Made by a program: the position numbers and the translations under genes
Shown here: positions 51,580 through 60,246 of the stretch, piece after piece
How the letters are laid out: the number at the start of each line of letters is the position of its first letter
Position numbering within the stretch: position 1 is the first letter of the stretch
Assembly: GCF_020524905.1 (NCBI RefSeq)
Contig: NZ_JAIVKI010000001.1
Coordinates: 1-64,000, forward strand
From: Microbulbifer variabilis
GTDB lineage: Bacteria; Pseudomonadota; Gammaproteobacteria; Pseudomonadales; Cellvibrionaceae
Reading direction: 5' to 3'
DNA length: 64,000 nt
The notes under the pieces: model-generated
The model's input: the letters and a program-made list of their open reading frames with translations, nothing else
What the model was told of the DNA's origin: nothing
The model's database searches: none

Positions 51580-53553
51580 TCAAAATTGATTGTCGCTTAA
51601 CCCATCCTTGCCGTAGATATCTGGGCGGAAATTCAAGCGGCCCTGTCCATCCACCCAGGCGGTCCAGTAAGTGATATAAACCCTGACCAGGCGGAGCAAG
51701 TCGACCTCAGTAGTCTTGTCCCCAGCTGTGAGCTGGTCGATGCGCCATTGGTCCCAGTCCCCTTGAGGACGCAGGAGGGCTTCGGCTAGATGGCGGGGTT
51801 TTTCCAGGCGGATACAGCCGTGGCTGTAATCCCGGTCGGTTAGAGAGAAAAGGGTGCGGGCACGAGTGTCATGCAGGTAGACATCATACTTATTGGGAAC
51901 CTCGAATTTCACCCGTCCCAGAATGTTTTCCTCACCGCCCATCTGGCGCATTAAGAAGGACCCCGCCCCGGCGGCTGACAGATTACTGGGAGTGAGAGGT
52001 AGGTATTCTCCACTCCCGCTGACTACCCGGTAACCCATTTTCTCCATGCCTGAGGGGTTCTTGCGTGCCTTGGGCAAGAGTTCATTCACCAGGATGCTGC
52101 GTGGCACTGTCCAGGTGGGGTTGAAAATCACCTTACTGACGCGGGTGGAAAGCTCAGGCGTGGCGTGCTTTTTCTTACCAACTACGACATTCATAGCCAG
52201 TTTCACCCGATTGTTCTCCACATACTGAAGGCGGTAGGCGGGAATGTTGACCTGGATAAAGCGGTCTCCGAGGTCGGCTGGCAGTTCTTCCCTGCGCTGG
52301 ATATTCATCTCGACAATTTTTGCCCGTGCTGTAGGGGAGAGATTGAGGCGCTTGCGGGTGCCGCGGCCCACGATGCCATCTGGCTTGAGGCCGTGACGCT
52401 TTTGAAAGCGCACCACCGCTTCATGCAAGCCCCGATCAAAGCGATTGGGATCACCGCCGCCATAGCTATAGCGGCTCTGGTAGTCTCCATAAAGGGTGAG
52501 TAGTTCTCTCAAACGCGACACATGGGGGTGACGGGCACCCACGGTCATAACAGGGCCGGGAGGTATCGGACGCCAGCGGCCACTATTGGAGATTGTGCGT
52601 AGGCGCTCCAATTCGTTTCTCAGGGCGTAGACATCGCTGCCGTAAGGGGTATTTTCCTCTAAGTAAGGCCCCTCGCTATTTTCTGAGCGGGTTACTGTGG
52701 TCCTCTCCTGGGGATTACTATTACGGCTCTGGTTGTAGTAAACCCTGCTGCCACCCCTGCTTGCTGCTGAGTTCCCATTGTTGTCACTGGAAGAGTTATA
52801 GCGAGTACGTTGGCTGCGGGTGCCAGTGGATCTAGAAAGATTGCGCTCGTTATCGGTATTGTAATCGCGGGAATAGTAACGGTTGCGCGCTTTACCGCCG
52901 ACCATACGCGCCCGATCATAGCCACGGAAATACTTGCGACCACTCGGTTCACTGGATGTTTGCTGCGGGGCATCGCCGTAGGCCACATTGCTATAGGCCA
53001 CCATGCGGAACCCCTGGTGTTCGCGCAGTACCGGTGTAATCCCCCGGCGCGGACGACTTTTGGGATTGATCCGGTCGAGCTGGGTATCCTGTGCGTAGGA
53101 AACAAAGGCGTCAGTCAGCAAAATGTCCAGCACGGCGGCCATCTGCAGGCGCTGGGGAGTGTCCCGCAAGGTGCGGTCGAAATAGCCCAGGTGGTAGCGG
53201 TAATCCACCATACTGCTCGGGTTGCCGGAGCTGGCGGCGGTCAGCTGCTTGAGCAGGTCAGTGGCGCTGTCACTCAGGTTGTAGTTATCAAACCACAGCA
53301 GGCGGTAGTTAGTGCGCTGGTAGATCCTGCGCACCGCCGCCGGGTTGAAGATGGGATCCTGGGCCGGCCATGCTTCTGGGCTCTCTTCCAACCACTGCAT
53401 TAGATGTGGTCGTACCGCACTCTCCGGTAATACCGGCACCGTTTTCTGGTTGGCCGAGAAGGCGTAATAGAGGATAGAGACGCAGAGACTGCCTAGCATC
53501 AGCAAGGGCAGTAAAGATTTGTGTTTGCGCTGCTCTGGGTTGAAATAAGACAT
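51580..53553 (-). CDS. YcbB/LdtD-type L,D-transpeptidase (copy 3, long)
   Basis: A 657-residue protein anchored by one N-terminal membrane helix (LLPLLMLGSLCVSILYYAFS). Residues about 45-190 are the helical YcbB-type N-domain, absent from copies 1 and 2. Residues about 196-300 are a low-complexity Arg/Asn/Ser/Tyr/Gly stretch. A PG-binding repeat (about 345-415, LRELLTLYGDYQS, VRFQKRHGLKPDG) and the YkuD domain follow, with VPNKYDVYLHDTRARTLFS and YSHGCIRLEKPRHL, nucleophile Cys580. E. coli LdtD is about 615 residues, so this is the nearest to a full-length orthologue. First gene of the leftward series. Confidence 0.92.
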   Translation of the reverse strand: MSYFNPEQRKHKSLLPLLMLGSLCVSILYYAFSANQKTVPVLPESAVRPHLMQWLEESPEAWPAQDPIFNPAAVRRIYQRTNYRLLWFDNYNLSDSATDLLKQLTAASSGNPSSMVDYRYHLGYFDRTLRDTPQRLQMAAVLDILLTDAFVSYAQDTQLDRINPKSRPRRGITPVLREHQGFRMVAYSNVAYGDAPQQTSSEPSGRKYFRGYDRARMVGGKARNRYYSRDYNTDNERNLSRSTGTRSQRTRYNSSSDNNGNSAASRGGSRVYYNQSRNSNPQERTTVTRSENSEGPYLEENTPYGSDVYALRNELERLRTISNSGRWRPIPPGPVMTVGARHPHVSRLRELLTLYGDYQSRYSYGGGDPNRFDRGLHEAVVRFQKRHGLKPDGIVGRGTRKRLNLSPTARAKIVEMNIQRREELPADLGDRFIQVNIPAYRLQYVENNRVKLAMNVVVGKKKHATPELSTRVSKVIFNPTWTVPRSILVNELLPKARKNPSGMEKMGYRVVSGSGEYLPLTPSNLSAAGAGSFLMRQMGGEENILGRVKFEVPNKYDVYLHDTRARTLFSLTDRDYSHGCIRLEKPRHLAEALLRPQGDWDQWRIDQLTAGDKTTEVDLLRLVRVYITYWTAWVDGQGRLNFRPDIYGKDGLSDNQF

Positions 53554-53998
53554 GGTACCTCAGCGATACTGCAGGGGCCCGGTGTTGTCTTGTGGATAAT
53601 GCCGGGCGCCAGATCGTTCATACCTTCCGAACCTGTGGCGAGCCCATCCAGAGACTGTTAGGTGTCTAGCGATGACTCGCACTTGTCATGCGTCCCGCGC
53701 GACTTCCTCTTATTTAAGACCGCAATTGGCGTCACACTTGCGCGAAACTCAACCAATCCCAGCCTGTGAAACTAAGTATGGCAATAAATACGGAATTTGC
53801 TTGGCGTTTCTTTCTTCTGAGGATAAGTGATCCGGCAGCCTGCGTAGAAAGGCTGAAAAACTCCATCCGTACCGCGAAAAGTTTTTGCTATAGGTAGAAA
53901 TTTTTCCGACAGTGACCTGCGGCTTGGGCGATTAGATACGGCCAATTATTTTAACAGTCCTTGAAAACCCTACTGACTTCAGGGACTTGGCGAGAGTG
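53554..53998. other. intergenic region upstream of the L,D-transpeptidase series
   Basis: About 445 nt between the long L,D-transpeptidase gene and the NRDE gene stop, both leftward. It should contain the promoter of the transpeptidase series. A roughly 50-codon ATG frame at 53672 on the plus strand shows no supporting features. Confidence 0.3.
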
Positions 53999-54844
53999 TC
54001 AGGGGATGGAAAAGTAGCGAAGGGGGCCGCACAGATTACCCTGGGTAAAGCTCTGTTCCCATAAATGGGACTGACCGTTCCGATGTACGGCGATCAGGGT
54101 GCTGGCGCGAGTGCCATAGCCACGTTCGAAGGCGCTTGAGTCTACATTGGTTGGCAGCTGATTCTCTCTTTGGGTTATCTGCACAAATATTGGCGACAGT
54201 GCGCGTTCCATCAGTAGGCTCATGCCGGTTCTGGGCAGCTCCGCATCTACAGCGGGGGCCCTGTCCTGCAGAAGGCTGAGGGCTGGCTCTATAAAGTTCT
54301 CCCGGTTAATAGTGCCCTCAATGTGCCGCGTAATCTGCGCAAGCCCCGCCTTGCCCTTTTCCACTTTGGGCCAAGGGGCGTCGGGTGCGCCGTTAGAGAT
54401 ACCGTGTACTCCCGCAGAGAAGGCAAAAGGACTGTGCCTATTGCCGGCGCAATAGAGAGGTTGCTCTTCATCTAGGGCGAATAGCAGCGCGTTAAAGCCC
54501 CGATAGCGCTGCCCTTCAAGTTGTCGTGCGAACTGCTCCGGTGAAGCGCTGCCGGTCAGAAATTTGTATGGGATTTCCCCGCGTGACAGGGCATTTTCGG
54601 GCTCCGCCCTGCCAGGCTCACGGATGTTGGTAACTGCCGCCACCCGCCCTGCAGCAATACCCGCCCAGGTACCCCCAGCCTGCAGATCTCGCCCCGCGAC
54701 TATTTGCCTGCCTTGTTCGCCCTCTTGGCCTCTTCTCCAAGGCTCGGCGGGGGCACTCGCTCTGGCGTAAAATTCATCTCGATTGGCGATAAGCAGGAGC
54801 GGATAGTCTGGATGGCAGTGGTAGGCAAATAGCAGTAGACACAT
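53999..54844 (-). CDS. NRDE-family (TANGO2-like) protein
   Basis: A 281-residue protein beginning MCLLLFAYHCHPDYPLLLIA and then NRDEFYARASAPAEPW, the NRDE signature that names the family, with the invariant Cys2 typical of Ntn-hydrolase-like members. GRDLQAGGTWAGIAAGRVAA and GISNGAPDAPWPKVEKGK are further conserved stretches. The function is not established in bacteria; the eukaryotic homologue TANGO2 is linked to haem or lipid handling. The gene is divergent from lgt with 95 nt between. Confidence 0.9.
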   Translation of the reverse strand: MCLLLFAYHCHPDYPLLLIANRDEFYARASAPAEPWRRGQEGEQGRQIVAGRDLQAGGTWAGIAAGRVAAVTNIREPGRAEPENALSRGEIPYKFLTGSASPEQFARQLEGQRYRGFNALLFALDEEQPLYCAGNRHSPFAFSAGVHGISNGAPDAPWPKVEKGKAGLAQITRHIEGTINRENFIEPALSLLQDRAPAVDAELPRTGMSLLMERALSPIFVQITQRENQLPTNVDSSAFERGYGTRASTLIAVHRNGQSHLWEQSFTQGNLCGPLRYFSIP

Positions 54845-54939
54845 AGTATTTTCCCGGCATAAGGCTTTTGGCGCGCCTCTTTCGCTGGGGGGCGCTTTGC
54901 GACCATAATAGGCGTTTCGCCAACAATCTCGATTCCCCC

Positions 54940-55788
54940 ATGCTGACTTATCCAGAAATCAATCCGGTGGCCATAGCTATTGGTCCCTTAAAAGTACATT
55001 GGTACGGGCTGATGTACCTGTTCGGCTTTATTGCTGCTTGGTGGCTGGCATTGCGACGCAGCACCCGACCCTGGTCTCCGGTCATCAAATCGGAAGTGGA
55101 GGACCTGATCCTCTACTGTGCTATCGGCGTGGTGGTCGGTGGACGCCTTGGCTACATGTTCTTCTACAACCTGCCGCAGCTGATGGAGAATCCGCTCTCC
55201 CTGTTCAAAGTCTGGGAAGGAGGCATGAGTTTCCACGGTGGTCTGGTGGGTGTCATGTTGGCCACGGTCCTCTATGCCCGGAAAATCGGCACAACTTTCC
55301 CAGCACTGATTGATTTTGTCGCCCCGCTGGTACCAATTGGGTTGGGACTGGGCCGCTTGGGTAACTTTATCGGTCAGGAACTCTGGGGTCGCCCTACGGA
55401 GGGCCCCTGGGGCATGGTGTTTCCCAAAGACCCGGAATTGCTGGCCAGGCATCCATCGCAGCTGTATCAGGCTTTCTTGGAGGGGCTGGTGCTTTTCGCG
55501 GTGCTCTGGTGGTTTTCCAGTAAACCTCGCCCGCGCCTGGCCGTAGGCGGCATGTTTGTCTTGCTCTACGGTATTTTCCGTTTCCTGGTGGAGTTTGTCA
55601 GGGAGCCAGACGGCCATATCGGCTTCGACTTATTCGGCTGGATGACACGCGGGCAACTTTTGAGTCTGCCAATGATTATTGCCGGTATCACTCTGTTGGT
55701 GTGGAGCTATCGCACACAACCGCTGCCAGAGGGGCGCGGTAAGGGTGGAAACAAAGAAAACCGTTCTCAGGTAAATGGCGGAGCCTAG
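54940..55788 (+). CDS. lgt: prolipoprotein diacylglyceryl transferase
   Basis: A 282-residue membrane protein from ATG 54940 (MLTYPEINPVAIAIGPLKVHW); the frame is open 24 codons upstream but the family starts here. Seven hydrophobic helices are present. VVGGRLGYMFFYN, GGMSFHGGLVGVM and GLGRLGNFIGQELWGR are the Lgt signatures. In the last, the essential Arg, Asn and Gly are kept, while the usual INGE is IGQE. It adds diacylglycerol to the lipobox Cys of prolipoproteins at the inner membrane. thyA starts 6 nt later, as in many gammaproteobacteria. Confidence 0.95.
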   Translation: MLTYPEINPVAIAIGPLKVHWYGLMYLFGFIAAWWLALRRSTRPWSPVIKSEVEDLILYCAIGVVVGGRLGYMFFYNLPQLMENPLSLFKVWEGGMSFHGGLVGVMLATVLYARKIGTTFPALIDFVAPLVPIGLGLGRLGNFIGQELWGRPTEGPWGMVFPKDPELLARHPSQLYQAFLEGLVLFAVLWWFSSKPRPRLAVGGMFVLLYGIFRFLVEFVREPDGHIGFDLFGWMTRGQLLSLPMIIAGITLLVWSYRTQPLPEGRGKGGNKENRSQVNGGA

Positions 55789-55794
55789 ATAGAA

Positions 55795-56628
55795 ATGAAG
55801 CAGTACCTCGATCTAATGCGCCATGTGCGCGAAAACGGCACAGTAAAAGGAGACCGTACCGGCACCGGCACTCTCAGTGTGTTTGGCTACCAGATGCGCT
55901 TTAACCTGGAAGAGGGATTCCCTTTAATTACCACAAAGAAGTGCCACCTGCGCTCAATCGTTCACGAACTACTTTGGTTTTTACAAGGGGACACCAACAT
56001 TCGCTACCTGCAGGAAAACAAGGTGCGAATCTGGGATGAATGGGCGACTGAAGAGGGGGATTTGGGCCCTGTTTATGGTCACCAGTGGCGCTCCTGGCCA
56101 ACGCCGGATGGGCGTAAGATTGACCAGGTGGAGCAGTTGGTGCACCAGTTGAAAACCCGTCCCGATTCTCGTCGCCTGATGATCAGCGCCTGGAATCCGG
56201 CAGACCTCCCTGATGAGGGTATATCCCCAGCGGAAAACGCCCGCGAGGGGCGCATGGCGCTTGCTCCCTGCCATGCCCTGTTCCAGTTTTATGTGGCGGA
56301 TGGCAAGTTGTCCTGCCAGTTGTACCAGCGCAGTGCCGATATCTTCCTTGGTGTGCCGTTCAACATTGCCTCCTACAGCTTGCTGACCCTGATGCTGGCG
56401 CAGGTGTGTGACCTCCAGCCAGGTGAATTTATCCACACCTTTGGCGATGCCCACCTCTACTCCAACCATCTAGAGCAGGTAGATCTACAGTTGCAACGGG
56501 AGCCACACCCCCTGCCAAAGATGCGCCTTAACCCGGGCGTCAAAGACCTGTTTGCCTTCAGTTTCGAGGATTTTGAACTGCAGGATTACCAGGCACACCC
56601 GCATATTCCCGCCCCAGTCGCGATTTAA
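55795..56628 (+). CDS. thyA: thymidylate synthase
   Basis: A 277-residue ThyA. The catalytic cysteine is Cys159 in [20 protein letters not shown], followed by [20 protein letters not shown] and [12 protein letters not shown]. About 13 extra residues ([13 protein letters not shown]) precede the Cys loop relative to E. coli ThyA (264 residues). It methylates dUMP to dTMP with methylene-THF. It is tightly linked to lgt upstream (6 nt) and folA downstream (14 nt), which regenerates the oxidised dihydrofolate. Confidence 0.97.
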   Translation: MKQYLDLMRHVRENGTVKGDRTGTGTLSVFGYQMRFNLEEGFPLITTKKCHLRSIVHELLWFLQGDTNIRYLQENKVRIWDEWATEEGDLGPVYGHQWRSWPTPDGRKIDQVEQLVHQLKTRPDSRRLMISAWNPADLPDEGISPAENAREGRMALAPCHALFQFYVADGKLSCQLYQRSADIFLGVPFNIASYSLLTLMLAQVCDLQPGEFIHTFGDAHLYSNHLEQVDLQLQREPHPLPKMRLNPGVKDLFAFSFEDFELQDYQAHPHIPAPVAI

Positions 56629-56642
56629 TCAGGAGAGAAGCT

Positions 56643-57152
56643 GTGGATACACCAATTGCCCTGATCGCAGCTGTGGCACGCAATGGCGCTATCGGTAGAG
56701 ACAACGAGCTGCCCTGGCGCCTCTCCGGCGATCTGCAATTCTTCAAACGCACGACTATGGGCAAGCCCGTGGTGATGGGGCGCAAGACTTTTGAGTCTAT
56801 AGGCCGCCCACTGCCCGGGCGTGCCAATATCGTGATTACCCGCAACCCCGATTGGCAGTCCGAGGGTGTTGAGGTAGTAAGCACCCTGGAAGCCGCACTG
56901 GAGCTTGCCGATAAACACGCTCTGGAGGCAGGTGCCAGCGAGCTGATGGTGATTGGCGGTGCGCAAATTTATTGCCTCGCTATGCCCCATGCGGCACGGC
57001 TCTACGTCACCGAAGTGGATGTTGAAGTGGCGGGAGATGCGTTTTTCCCCGAAGTTGATGACTCCTGGGTCGAAGTTGCACGAGAGTGTTACCCTGCCTC
57101 CGACAAGAATGAGTACAACTACGCATTAGTTCGGTACGACAGATTCAAATAA
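56643..57152 (+). CDS. folA: dihydrofolate reductase
   Basis: A 169-residue DHFR starting at GTG 56643, with AGGAGAG 6 nt upstream. ALIAAVARNGAIGRDNELPW is the Met20-loop region, LQFFKRTTMGKPVVMGRKTF carries the NADPH and folate contacts, and LMVIGGAQIYCLAMPHAARL is the nucleotide-binding GG motif. It reduces dihydrofolate to tetrahydrofolate, restoring the cofactor consumed by ThyA. Last gene of the lgt-thyA-folA unit. Confidence 0.96.
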   Translation: MDTPIALIAAVARNGAIGRDNELPWRLSGDLQFFKRTTMGKPVVMGRKTFESIGRPLPGRANIVITRNPDWQSEGVEVVSTLEAALELADKHALEAGASELMVIGGAQIYCLAMPHAARLYVTEVDVEVAGDAFFPEVDDSWVEVARECYPASDKNEYNYALVRYDRFK

Positions 57153-57159
57153 AAACAAT

Positions 57160-57188
57160 TTGATTAAAAGTTGATCAATCTGTTAAAT
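57160..57188 (+). promoter_or_regulatory. sigma70-like promoter of the TonB2-type operon
   Basis: TTGATT (57160-57165) and TTAAAT (57183-57188) are 17 nt apart, just after the folA stop. They imply a transcript start near 57195 and a leader of about 245 nt before the DUF3450 gene. Confidence 0.55.
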
Positions 57189-57194
57189 TCTGCG

Positions 57195-57439
57195 ACAGCT
57201 TACACAGGGAACAGCGCCGCTAATGTGTGCAAGTGACCCGGTTTTGTTACCTGGTTGTTACCTTGCTACCCACGCGGGCCGATGCTGACAATCGGCATTT
57301 GAATAATCAAATCGGCTGTTTACAATGTGCGGCTCTTAGCTGTCTTCTAACCAATGTTTTTAAAACAAAAGGACACCGCGTTGTGGCAGCTATCTCATCG
57401 CGACCATGTTGTGAAATATTGAACCCACTGGGGGGTCTA
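57195..57439 (+). promoter_or_regulatory. long leader of the TonB2-type operon
   Basis: About 245 nt without a gene between the predicted promoter and the ATG at 57440. A hairpin GCCGAT-N7-ATCGGC sits at 57278-57296, and AATCGGC recurs nearby. TTACCTGG/TTACCTTG repeats lie at 57247-57266. No known riboswitch class was recognised and no Fur-box-like palindrome was seen. Confidence 0.35.
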
Positions 57440-58222
57440 ATGAAAACCAAGCGATTCATGGCTGTGGCGCTGACCACTGCGCTGTCTGCCGGCGCGCTCT
57501 ACGGCAGCGTAGCCACTGCGGATACTCTCGATAACGTACTCGCCGTCGGCCAGCAGAAAACCACTGCGGCCCAGGCATCGCAAAAACGCATCGACAAGAT
57601 TGCCGAAGAAACCAGCAGCCTTCTGCAGGACTTCAAGGTAGTCAACAAGGAAATCGATGGTCTGCGTGTGTACAACCGTCAGCTGGAAAAGCAGCTGGCC
57701 AATCAGCTCGAAGTGATCAATGAGCTGGATGAGTCCATTGCCAACGTTACCGTAATCGAACGTCAGATCCAGCCGCTGATCCTGCGCATGCTGGATGGCC
57801 TGGAACAGTTCATTGAACTGGACGCTCCGTTCAAGCTGGACGAGCGCAAGGGCAACCTGGAAAACGTAAAGAACAATATGGACCGTTCCGATATCACTGT
57901 TGCGGAGAAATTCCGTCAGGTGTTGGAGCTGTACAACTTCGAAGCAGAATACGCGCGTAAGATCGACACTTACGGTGACACTCTGGACATAAATGGCCAG
58001 GAGCGCCAGGTAAACGTGCTGCAGATCGGTCGTATCGCGCTGCTGGCTCAAACTACCGACTCCGCGATCTCCCTCGCCTACGACAAAGGCCAGAGAAACT
58101 GGGTTGAGATCGATGCAGGCGAATACCGCCGCGCCCTCATGAATGGCCTCAAGATCGCCAAGAAACAGGCCACTATCGATATCATGACTATGCCAATCGC
58201 GGCTCCGGAGGCAGCGCAATGA
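57440..58222 (+). CDS. DUF3450 periplasmic coiled-coil protein of the TonB2-type system
   Basis: A 260-residue protein from ATG 57440 with GGGGG just upstream; the frame is open earlier but the signal peptide MKTKRFMAVALTTALSAGAL starts here, with cleavage near ATA|DTLDN. The mature N-terminal half is a long coiled coil (KRIDKIAEETSSLLQDFKVV, GLRVYNRQLEKQLANQLEVI). The C-terminal half has LRMLDGLEQFIELDAPFKLD. DUF3450 proteins are encoded upstream of TtpC-ExbB-ExbD-TonB sets in Vibrio-like and Cellvibrio-like bacteria and probably act in the periplasm with TtpC. The stop overlaps the next start (ATGA at 58219). Confidence 0.88.
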   Translation: MKTKRFMAVALTTALSAGALYGSVATADTLDNVLAVGQQKTTAAQASQKRIDKIAEETSSLLQDFKVVNKEIDGLRVYNRQLEKQLANQLEVINELDESIANVTVIERQIQPLILRMLDGLEQFIELDAPFKLDERKGNLENVKNNMDRSDITVAEKFRQVLELYNFEAEYARKIDTYGDTLDINGQERQVNVLQIGRIALLAQTTDSAISLAYDKGQRNWVEIDAGEYRRALMNGLKIAKKQATIDIMTMPIAAPEAAQ

Positions 58223-59589
58223 AATCCTCTATCGCCAAACGCGTACTAGTTGCAGCAGCGGCTGGCCTGATCAGCTTCTCTGCTGTTGCCCAGGAAAAAG
58301 CAGCTTCTCTCGACGACCTGCTGAAAATGGTTCAACAATCCAAGGTTGCTGAATCCAAAGAACACAAGCAGCGCGAAGCTGAGTTCCGCCGTCAGAAGGC
58401 CAACCAGCAGGCTCTGCTGAAAAAAGCCAAAGACACCCGCACCGCTGAAGAAAAACGTTCTTCTGAACTGGAAAAGAAATACCAGGAGCAGGAAGTGGCT
58501 GTAGACCAGAAGCGTCAACAGCTGGATGAGCGTATGGGTTCCCTGAAAGAGCTGTTTGGTCACATGTCCTCTACTGCGGCGGACCTGCGCTCAAATATCG
58601 GTTCTTCGCTGGTTTCCGCACAGTATCCGGGTCGTACCGAATTTATCGATGGCCTGCTGGCCAAGATGAATACTGCTACCAAGCTGCCGACCATCGAGGA
58701 AATCGAGCGTCTGTGGTTTGAAGTTCAGCGTGAAACTATTGAATCTGGCAAAGTTGTTAAGTTCAACGCGACTGTGATCAAGCCCAATGGTGAGCAGGCT
58801 CAACAGGAAGTTGTCCGTGTTGGTAACTTCAACTTGGTTTCCAACGGCAAATATCTGGAAATGAACGACGCCTACAAAATGGCAGAACTGATCCGCCAGC
58901 CGGATGCTAGCTTCCAGAAGATGGCGGAAGATCTGCAGGCTTCCACTGCAGGTTTCAGCGCTTTCGGTATTGACCCGACTGGCCCTACTGGTGGCTCTTA
59001 CCTGAAAGCCATGATCAACAGCCCTGACATCGTTGAGCGCTGGCACCAAGGCGACATCGTTGGTTACATCATCACTGCGGTCGGCGTGGTTGCCATGCTA
59101 CTGGCCATCTTCCGCCTGATCGTGTTGACTGCTGTTAGCGCCAAAGTGAATGCACAGCTGCGCTCCTCTACCCCGAACACCAACAATCCACTGGGCCGCG
59201 TACTGGCTGTTGCGGAAGAGAACAAAGGTGTCGACGGTGAGACTCTGGAGCTGAAGATGGAAGAAGCGGTACTGAAAGAGCGTCCCGCCATCGAATCCGG
59301 CCTCAACCTGCTGAAGATTATCGCTATGGTTGCTCCGCTGCTGGGTCTGCTGGGTACTGTTACCGGTATGATCGTAACCTTCCAGGCGATCACTATTTTC
59401 GGTGCTGGTGACCCCAGAGCTATGGCTGGCGGTATTTCCTCCGCCCTGATCACCACTGTTCTCGGTCTGTGTGTGGCTATCCCCACTGTACTGATGCACA
59501 CCATTGTTAATGCTCGTGCCAAGCGCGTCCTGCACATTCTGGAAGAGCAGAGTGCTGGTATCGTGGCGGAAAACGCCGAGCGTAAATAA
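58219..59589 (+). CDS. TtpC-like long ExbB (MotA/TolQ/ExbB proton channel with periplasmic coiled coil)
   Basis: A 456-residue protein with a signal peptide (KRVLVAAAAGLISFSAVAQ). A Lys/Glu/Gln-rich coiled coil (about 25-110) and a periplasmic domain follow. Three membrane helices lie in the C-terminal half: DIVGYIITAVGVVAMLLAIF, then the ExbB core IAMVAPLLGLLGTVTGMIVT and GISSALITTVLGLCVAIPTV. In Vibrio TonB2 systems TtpC is required for energy transduction. It overlaps the DUF3450 gene by 4 nt and is followed by exbB after 14 nt. Confidence 0.9.
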   Translation: MKSSIAKRVLVAAAAGLISFSAVAQEKAASLDDLLKMVQQSKVAESKEHKQREAEFRRQKANQQALLKKAKDTRTAEEKRSSELEKKYQEQEVAVDQKRQQLDERMGSLKELFGHMSSTAADLRSNIGSSLVSAQYPGRTEFIDGLLAKMNTATKLPTIEEIERLWFEVQRETIESGKVVKFNATVIKPNGEQAQQEVVRVGNFNLVSNGKYLEMNDAYKMAELIRQPDASFQKMAEDLQASTAGFSAFGIDPTGPTGGSYLKAMINSPDIVERWHQGDIVGYIITAVGVVAMLLAIFRLIVLTAVSAKVNAQLRSSTPNTNNPLGRVLAVAEENKGVDGETLELKMEEAVLKERPAIESGLNLLKIIAMVAPLLGLLGTVTGMIVTFQAITIFGAGDPRAMAGGISSALITTVLGLCVAIPTVLMHTIVNARAKRVLHILEEQSAGIVAENAERK

Positions 59590-59603
59590 GAGGAGGCGGC
59601 AAC

Positions 59604-60131
59604 ATGCACGCATTAATCGACGCATGGGCCGCCGTCAACGCCTTTATGGCGTCGGGCGGGCCAGTACTGTTCCTGATCGCCGGCCTGACCTTCTTTATGT
59701 GGACGCTGATTTTTGAACGTGTTTTCTACTTTAACAAAGCGCTAAAGAGTGACGTTCAAGGTGCGGTAGACCAATGGGAAGAGCGCAGCGAGCGCAAATC
59801 CTGGGCCTCCCACCAGATCCGCTACGCGATGATCTCCCGGGTTTCCGAGAAGATTCAGGACAATATGGACATGATCCAGGCCTGTGTAGCCTTAGCCCCC
59901 CTGTTCGGGCTGCTGGGTACGGTCTGGGGCATGATCAACGTGTTCGATGTTCTCGCAATTACCGGTGGCGGTGACGCCAAGCAGATGGCCAGTGGTGTAT
60001 CCATGGCAACTATCCCGACAATGGCGGGCATGGTTGCGGCCCTCTCTGGTGTATTTGCCAACACCTACCTCGCCCGTAAGGCCGAGCGTGAGACCCAGCT
60101 GTTGGAAGATCATCTGACCATGGATCACTAA
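59604..60131 (+). CDS. ExbB-type proton channel subunit
   Basis: A 175-residue protein with three membrane helices: PVLFLIAGLTFFMWTLIFER, then ACVALAPLFGLLGTVWGMIN and MASGVSMATIPTMAGMVAAL. These are the ExbB/TolQ signatures, in the short TonB2-type form. With ExbD it forms the proton-driven stator that energises TonB. AGAGGAGG precedes the start. A 115-nt gap without a recognised feature separates it from exbD. Confidence 0.93.
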   Translation: MHALIDAWAAVNAFMASGGPVLFLIAGLTFFMWTLIFERVFYFNKALKSDVQGAVDQWEERSERKSWASHQIRYAMISRVSEKIQDNMDMIQACVALAPLFGLLGTVWGMINVFDVLAITGGGDAKQMASGVSMATIPTMAGMVAALSGVFANTYLARKAERETQLLEDHLTMDH

Positions 60132-60246
60132 GCACACATAAGCGAATAGGCCAACTTATTTGCTGTGAAGGTTTAGCCAAGCCAGAAATTTTCGTCGGGG
60201 GAGCTCCCAGAGCCCCTCGCCGAGAAAGTTCGCTAAGAGAGTTGCT

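Noticed and set aside
57437-58219. 260-codon antisense frame opposite the DUF3450 gene
   Set aside because: It mirrors the DUF3450 gene almost exactly, a typical consequence of its codon bias.
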